Shown piece after piece: positions 60,395 to 64,000 of a DNA stretch of 64,000 nt. Source of the stretch: Hymenobacter cellulosivorans (lineage in GTDB: Bacteria; Bacteroidota; Bacteroidia; Cytophagales; Hymenobacteraceae); the NCBI RefSeq assembly GCF_022919135.1, contig NZ_CP095049.1:1926501-1990500 (forward strand). Reading direction: 5' to 3'. Numbering within the stretch: position 1 is the stretch's first letter; each line of letters opens with the position of its first letter. A program made the translations under genes and the position numbers. The notes beneath the pieces were generated by a model, which saw only the letters and a list, made by a program, of their open reading frames with translations, searched no databases and was not told the origin of the DNA.

Positions 60395-62530
60395 ATGCGT
60401 TACGCTGCTACTTTCTGCTTTCTGCTGGCTTGCCCGGCCCGGGTGTGGGCTCAGCAGCTGGTACCCGGCGCGGCCGACAGTACTATGCGCCACCTGAGTC
60501 TGCGGGAAGTAGTAGTGACGGCCACGCGCACCGAGCGCGCCCTGACCGACGTGCCGATTCCGGTGACGGTGGTGAGTCAGCAGCAAATCAGGGCCATGGG
60601 CGCGCTCCGGCTCGGCGACGTGCTGCGGGAGCAAACCGGCCTGACGACCGTCAATGACCACGGTCAGGGTATTCAGATGCAGGGCCTCAACCCCGAATAC
60701 ACCCTGATACTGGTGGATGGCGAGCCGCTGATTGGGCGCACGGCGGGCACCCTTGAACTCTCGCGGGTGGCCGTGGGCAACATTCAGCGGGTGGAAGTGG
60801 TGAAAGGCCCGGCTTCGGCCCTGTGGGGCTCGGAGGCATTGGCCGGCGTAGTCAACATTATTACCGACAAGCCCCAACCCGGCACTCGCGGCGACCTGCG
60901 CCTGCGCTACGGCACCAACGGCACCCTGGACGCGGGCGGCACTTTCAGCACCAAGGGCGAGCGGCTGGGCCTGAGTGTATTCGGGAACCGTTATAGTTCG
61001 CAGGGCTACACGCTGGGTGCCACCAGCAATGGGCCCACCGTGCCACCCTTTGCCAGCTACACCGCCCAGAGCCGCCTGACGTACCAGCTCGGTGCCCGCA
61101 CCAATGTGAGCCTGGGCGGCCGCTACTTCACCGAAAGCCAGACCAGTGACCTGACCGTGAGTGGCGAAACCGGTGGCCCGGCGGCCGTACGGGCCACTTC
61201 CCGGCAGTACGATTACAACCTGACGCCGGTACTCACGCACCGCTTTACTGATCAGCTCCTCACGACGGTCCGGCTTTACCACAGCGGCTACCGCACCCGG
61301 GAAAAATACACCTACCACACCGACGGCCAGCTCTACGACGAATCGTATTTCCACCAGACGTTTACCCGGCCCGAGCTGCAAGCTGATTGGCAGCTGCGGC
61401 CCAACCAAACCCTGACTACGGGAGTGGGCTACCTGCTCGAAACGGTGGAAGCCACCCGCTACGAGCAGCGCCAGCAGCTGCGGGCTCACTTTCTGTACGC
61501 CCAGCACGACTGGCTGCTGACGGAGCGCCTGAACCTGGTGCTCGGGGCGCGCTACGACGGACACAGTCAGTACGCCGGGCAGTTTAGCCCCAAGGTGTCG
61601 GGGCGCTACCAGGTGCGGCCCTGGCTGGCGGTGCGGGGCTCGGCCGGCCGGGGCTACCGGGCCCCCGATTTTCGCCAGCTCTACCTGAATTTCTCCAACC
61701 CCGTGGTAGGCTACAGCGTGTTTGGCACCAATCAGGTGCGGGCTAAAGTAGCCCAGCTGGCTGAGCAGGGCCAATTGGCTATTGACGGCGAAACCGGCCG
61801 GCCGGTAGTGTACGAGGCGGTACTGGCCCAGGCCAGCGGCCTGACGGCCGAAAGCTCGGTGGCCTACAACCTGGGCTTGCAGCTCGACTCCAACGAGAAA
61901 ACCCGGCTGACCCTCAATGCTTTCCGCAACGACCTGCGCAACTTGATTGAAACCGCCACGGTGGCTTTGAAAACCAATGGGCAGGCCGTGTACTCCTACC
62001 GCAACGTGACGCGGGCCTACACCCAGGGCCTGGAAGCCGACGGGCGCTACCGCCTTACGCCCCAGCTCACGCTCAGCGGAGGCTACCAACTGCTGTTTGC
62101 TAAAGATAAGAGCGTGGTCGATAAGCTGGCGGCCGGCACGGTGTACCGCAAAGACCCACAAACCCAGGAAACCCAGCGCGTGACGCCCGAGGACTACGGC
62201 GGCCTGTACAACCGCTCCCGCCACTCCCTCAACGTCAAGGCCTTTTACGAAAACACCCGGGCGGGCTGGTCGGCTAGTGCGCGGGGCATCTACCGGGGCC
62301 GCTACGGCTTCGGCGACCTGAACGGCAACACCATCCTGGACGCCGCCGCCGAGTACGTGCCCGGCTACTGGCTGCTAAACGTGGCGGCGGCCAAAACCTT
62401 CCGGCAGCGCCTGAGCCTGCAGGCCGGCATCGACAACGTGTTGAACTACACCAACCCGACCTACATCAGCACTTTGCCTGGCCGCCTGTATTACGCCAGC
62501 CTGGCACTGGAGCTGGGTAAGCGCCCCTGA
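60395..62530 (+). CDS. TonB-dependent receptor, probably for heme
   Basis: 711 residues. A signal peptide (about 1-20, ending VWAQ) is followed directly by the plug domain: REVVVTATRTERALTDVPIP is the TonB box region, then DHGQGIQMQGLNPEYTLILV and VEVVKGPASALWGSEALAGV. The barrel continues to a C-terminal aromatic strand (RLYYASLALELGKRP). There is no carboxypeptidase-like N-terminal domain, unlike SusC proteins. With a HmuY-like protein and a heme-type binding protein downstream, heme or hemoprotein is the likely ligand. Iron regulation is suggested by the dyads at 60233 and 60293. Confidence 0.92.
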   Translation: MRYAATFCFLLACPARVWAQQLVPGAADSTMRHLSLREVVVTATRTERALTDVPIPVTVVSQQQIRAMGALRLGDVLREQTGLTTVNDHGQGIQMQGLNPEYTLILVDGEPLIGRTAGTLELSRVAVGNIQRVEVVKGPASALWGSEALAGVVNIITDKPQPGTRGDLRLRYGTNGTLDAGGTFSTKGERLGLSVFGNRYSSQGYTLGATSNGPTVPPFASYTAQSRLTYQLGARTNVSLGGRYFTESQTSDLTVSGETGGPAAVRATSRQYDYNLTPVLTHRFTDQLLTTVRLYHSGYRTREKYTYHTDGQLYDESYFHQTFTRPELQADWQLRPNQTLTTGVGYLLETVEATRYEQRQQLRAHFLYAQHDWLLTERLNLVLGARYDGHSQYAGQFSPKVSGRYQVRPWLAVRGSAGRGYRAPDFRQLYLNFSNPVVGYSVFGTNQVRAKVAQLAEQGQLAIDGETGRPVVYEAVLAQASGLTAESSVAYNLGLQLDSNEKTRLTLNAFRNDLRNLIETATVALKTNGQAVYSYRNVTRAYTQGLEADGRYRLTPQLTLSGGYQLLFAKDKSVVDKLAAGTVYRKDPQTQETQRVTPEDYGGLYNRSRHSLNVKAFYENTRAGWSASARGIYRGRYGFGDLNGNTILDAAAEYVPGYWLLNVAAAKTFRQRLSLQAGIDNVLNYTNPTYISTLPGRLYYASLALELGKRP

Positions 62531-62566
62531 TTCTGCTTCACTTTCCGCAACCCTTTCTCTACTTCT

Positions 62567-63208
62567 ATGCATTACCTGTTTTTCCGCACTGCCCTGCTGG
62601 CCGTAGCCGCTGCTTCCACGCTCAGCCTGACTTCCTGCGACCAAGACGACGACCAGACTGAAACGGCCGTGAAGCCCGCTCTGCAGGCCAAAACCGTGAC
62701 TAGCCTGGCTCCGCAGTCGGCTGTCCCAACCAGCACCGGCCAGCCCGGCACACCCCGGCACTTCACGTTCTACAGTCTCGCCGACGGCAAGGAAGTGCCC
62801 TACACCGACTCGACCAGCACCAAGTGGGACCTGGCTTTCCGGGGCACGACCATCCTGACCAACAGCGGCAGCAGCGGCCCTGGGCAGGGTGGGGCCCAGG
62901 TGAAAGACGGACTGTTTGCGGAGCTGACCACGGCCCCAGAAACCGGCTATGCCGTGGATGCCGCCGCGGCCAAAGCTATTCCCACGGGCTCGGGCAAGGG
63001 CTGGTACAACTACAATTCTACCACCCACGTGGTGTCGCCCATTGCCGGCAAGGTGCTGGTCATCCGGACGGCTGCCGGCAAATACGCCAAGCTGGAAGTG
63101 ACCAACTACTACAAGGACGCCCCAGCTACGCCTGCCGGTACCGAACCCAGCGGCTACTACTCGTTCCGCTACGTGTACCAGCCCGACGGCAGCCGCAACC
63201 TGCAATAA
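62567..63208 (+). CDS. HmuY family heme-binding lipoprotein
   Basis: 213 residues. The signal MHYLFFRTALLAVAAASTLS followed by LTSC gives the lipid-modified Cys24. The mature part has the HmuY fold pattern: RHFTFYSLADGKEVPYTDST, TKWDLAFRGTTILTNSGSSG, GGAQVKDGLFAELTTAPE, GKGWYNYNSTTHVV and YKDAPATPAG with YYSFRYVYQPDG at the end. HmuY takes heme from hemoproteins and hands it to the TonB receptor. The gene lies 36 bp after the receptor gene on the same strand, an operon arrangement. The heme-coordinating residues could not be aligned with certainty. Confidence 0.88.
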   Translation: MHYLFFRTALLAVAAASTLSLTSCDQDDDQTETAVKPALQAKTVTSLAPQSAVPTSTGQPGTPRHFTFYSLADGKEVPYTDSTSTKWDLAFRGTTILTNSGSSGPGQGGAQVKDGLFAELTTAPETGYAVDAAAAKAIPTGSGKGWYNYNSTTHVVSPIAGKVLVIRTAAGKYAKLEVTNYYKDAPATPAGTEPSGYYSFRYVYQPDGSRNLQ

Positions 63209-63302
63209 TTCCCATTAAGTCCGGCGCGGGCTGTTGGGTGGCTATCGGTGAGGCGGTTTCATCGGGCGGTCCGTTGCCGGCACTATTTCTTCAGTCAAAC
63301 GT

Positions 63303-64000
63303 ATGCTTCTTCGTTTTTCCACTTTCCTCAAAGCCGGCCTGCTGCTGGGCCTGTTACTGCTGAGCGTAGCCAGTCGGGCCGCTGCGCCGGTGCGCATCGT
63401 GTCGCTCAGCGGCACGGTAAGCGAAATTATCTGTGACCTGGGCCTGCAAAGCCAGCTGGTGGGTGTAGACGTAACCAGTACGTTTCCGGCGGCCCTGACC
63501 AAGCTGCCCAAGGTAGGCCACAACCGCAACATCTCGGCCGAGGGCGTGCTGGCCCTGAGCCCGACCATCGTGGTGGGTACCACCGAATCGTTGAAGCCCG
63601 AAGTGGTGAGCCAGCTGAAGTCGGCCGGCATTACGGTGCAGCTGTTTACCCAGGAATACTCGGTAGCGGGCACCAAAAAACTGATTCAGCAAGTGGCCGC
63701 CACGTTTAATGCCTCGGCCAAAGCCCCGGCCCTGCTGCAAAAGCTGGACGCCGATTTGGTCAAAATCCGCAAGCCCGCCAAGGCGCCTAAGGTGCTGTTC
63801 ATTTACGCCCGGGGCAGCGGTACGATGATGGTAGCGGGCCAGAACACGCCCCTGGAAAAGGTTATCGGGCTGGCCGGCGGGCAAAACGCGGCTACCGGCT
63901 TCACCGACTTCAAACCCCTGACCGCCGAAGCCCTGGTAGCTGCCAACCCCGACGTGCTCCTGCTCTTCGACAGCGGCCTGGAAAGCCTGGGCGGTAAGGC
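63303..64000 (+). CDS. Hemin ABC transporter substrate-binding protein (C-terminus cut by window edge)
   Basis: 232 codons are present; the C-terminal part runs off the window. A signal peptide (MLLRFSTFLKAGLLLGLLLL to ASRAA) is followed by the periplasmic-binding fold of the HmuT/HutB/BtuF type: RIVSLSGTVSEIICDLGLQS, LPKVGHNRNISAEGVLALSP, TIVVGTTESLKPEVVSQLKS, VLFIYARGSGTMMVAGQNTP, LEKVIGLAGGQNAATGFTDF and LVAANPDVLLLFDSGLES. A Tyr in IYARGSG is in the position used to bind heme iron in such proteins. It is 94 bp after the HmuY gene; the permease and ATPase genes are expected to the right. Confidence 0.9.
   Translation, partial: MLLRFSTFLKAGLLLGLLLLSVASRAAAPVRIVSLSGTVSEIICDLGLQSQLVGVDVTSTFPAALTKLPKVGHNRNISAEGVLALSPTIVVGTTESLKPEVVSQLKSAGITVQLFTQEYSVAGTKKLIQQVAATFNASAKAPALLQKLDADLVKIRKPAKAPKVLFIYARGSGTMMVAGQNTPLEKVIGLAGGQNAATGFTDFKPLTAEALVAANPDVLLLFDSGLESLGGK

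Noticed and set aside
60389-62224. 611-codon open frame opposite the TonB receptor
   Set aside because: Antisense to a clear receptor gene, with His/Gly/Val-rich shadow composition.

Overview
The window looks like chromosomal DNA of a GC-rich Bacteroidota, most probably Hymenobacter or a close relative (Cytophagales). Five proteins carry C-terminal type IX secretion (T9SS) sorting domains with YPNP motifs. Several genes have the Bacteroidota promoter element TAnnTTTG. There is a TonB-dependent receptor, a HmuY lipoprotein, many SxxC-type lipoproteins, and few Shine-Dalgarno sequences. No tRNA, rRNA, CRISPR array, transposase or prophage gene was seen.

Layout. 1-2.5 kb: an M1 aminopeptidase cut by the window edge, behind a HupE/UreJ membrane protein. 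2.6-10.4 kb: two giant T9SS-sorted repeat proteins sharing near-identical DNA. 10.9-14.5 kb: a frame-interrupted membrane protein, a beta-propeller lipoprotein and an AztD-like lipoprotein. 14.6-21 kb: relics of a clpB 3' end and of a small membrane protein gene, a secreted alpha/beta hydrolase, the intact small gene, a zeta-type toxin module and intact clpB. 21-26 kb: an AT-rich PIN-like gene, decayed duplicates flanking a lipoprotein gene, a GAF protein and a DUF808 protein. 26-30 kb: a divergent HxlR/NAD(P)-binding pair, a Crp/Fnr regulator with an AhpD-like gene, and a glycerophosphodiesterase. 30-35 kb: a T9SS protein, an ImmA/IrrE peptidase with a coupled membrane ORF, and a PfkB kinase. 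35.6-39.6 kb: a three-subunit PaoABC-like molybdo-flavoenzyme. 39.6-53.4 kb: mixed metabolic and envelope genes, including two DUF72 paralogues, two serine hydrolases (one T9SS-sorted), an S9 peptidase and an OmpA protein. 54-57.2 kb: a pirin-nitroreductase-pirin-OsmC operon divergent from an HxlR regulator. 57.2-60.1 kb: a T9SS beta-lactamase-fold protein, GluQRS and a winged-helix-like protein. 60.2-64 kb: a heme uptake operon running off the right edge.

How the genes work together. The clearest functional units are: the heme operon (outer-membrane receptor, heme-binding lipoprotein, periplasmic binding protein) behind a promoter flanked by two matching 19-bp dyads; the molybdenum aldehyde/xanthine oxidoreductase operon; the two HxlR-controlled redox units; the Crp/Fnr-AhpD pair with an FNR-like palindrome; and the toxin module preceded by two direct repeats spaced three helical turns apart.

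The observations most worth checking are the heme promoter architecture, the clpB relic locus, the ImmA/membrane-protein pair broken at a G6 tract, and the FNR-like site. All function calls come from reading motifs by eye; no database search was run.
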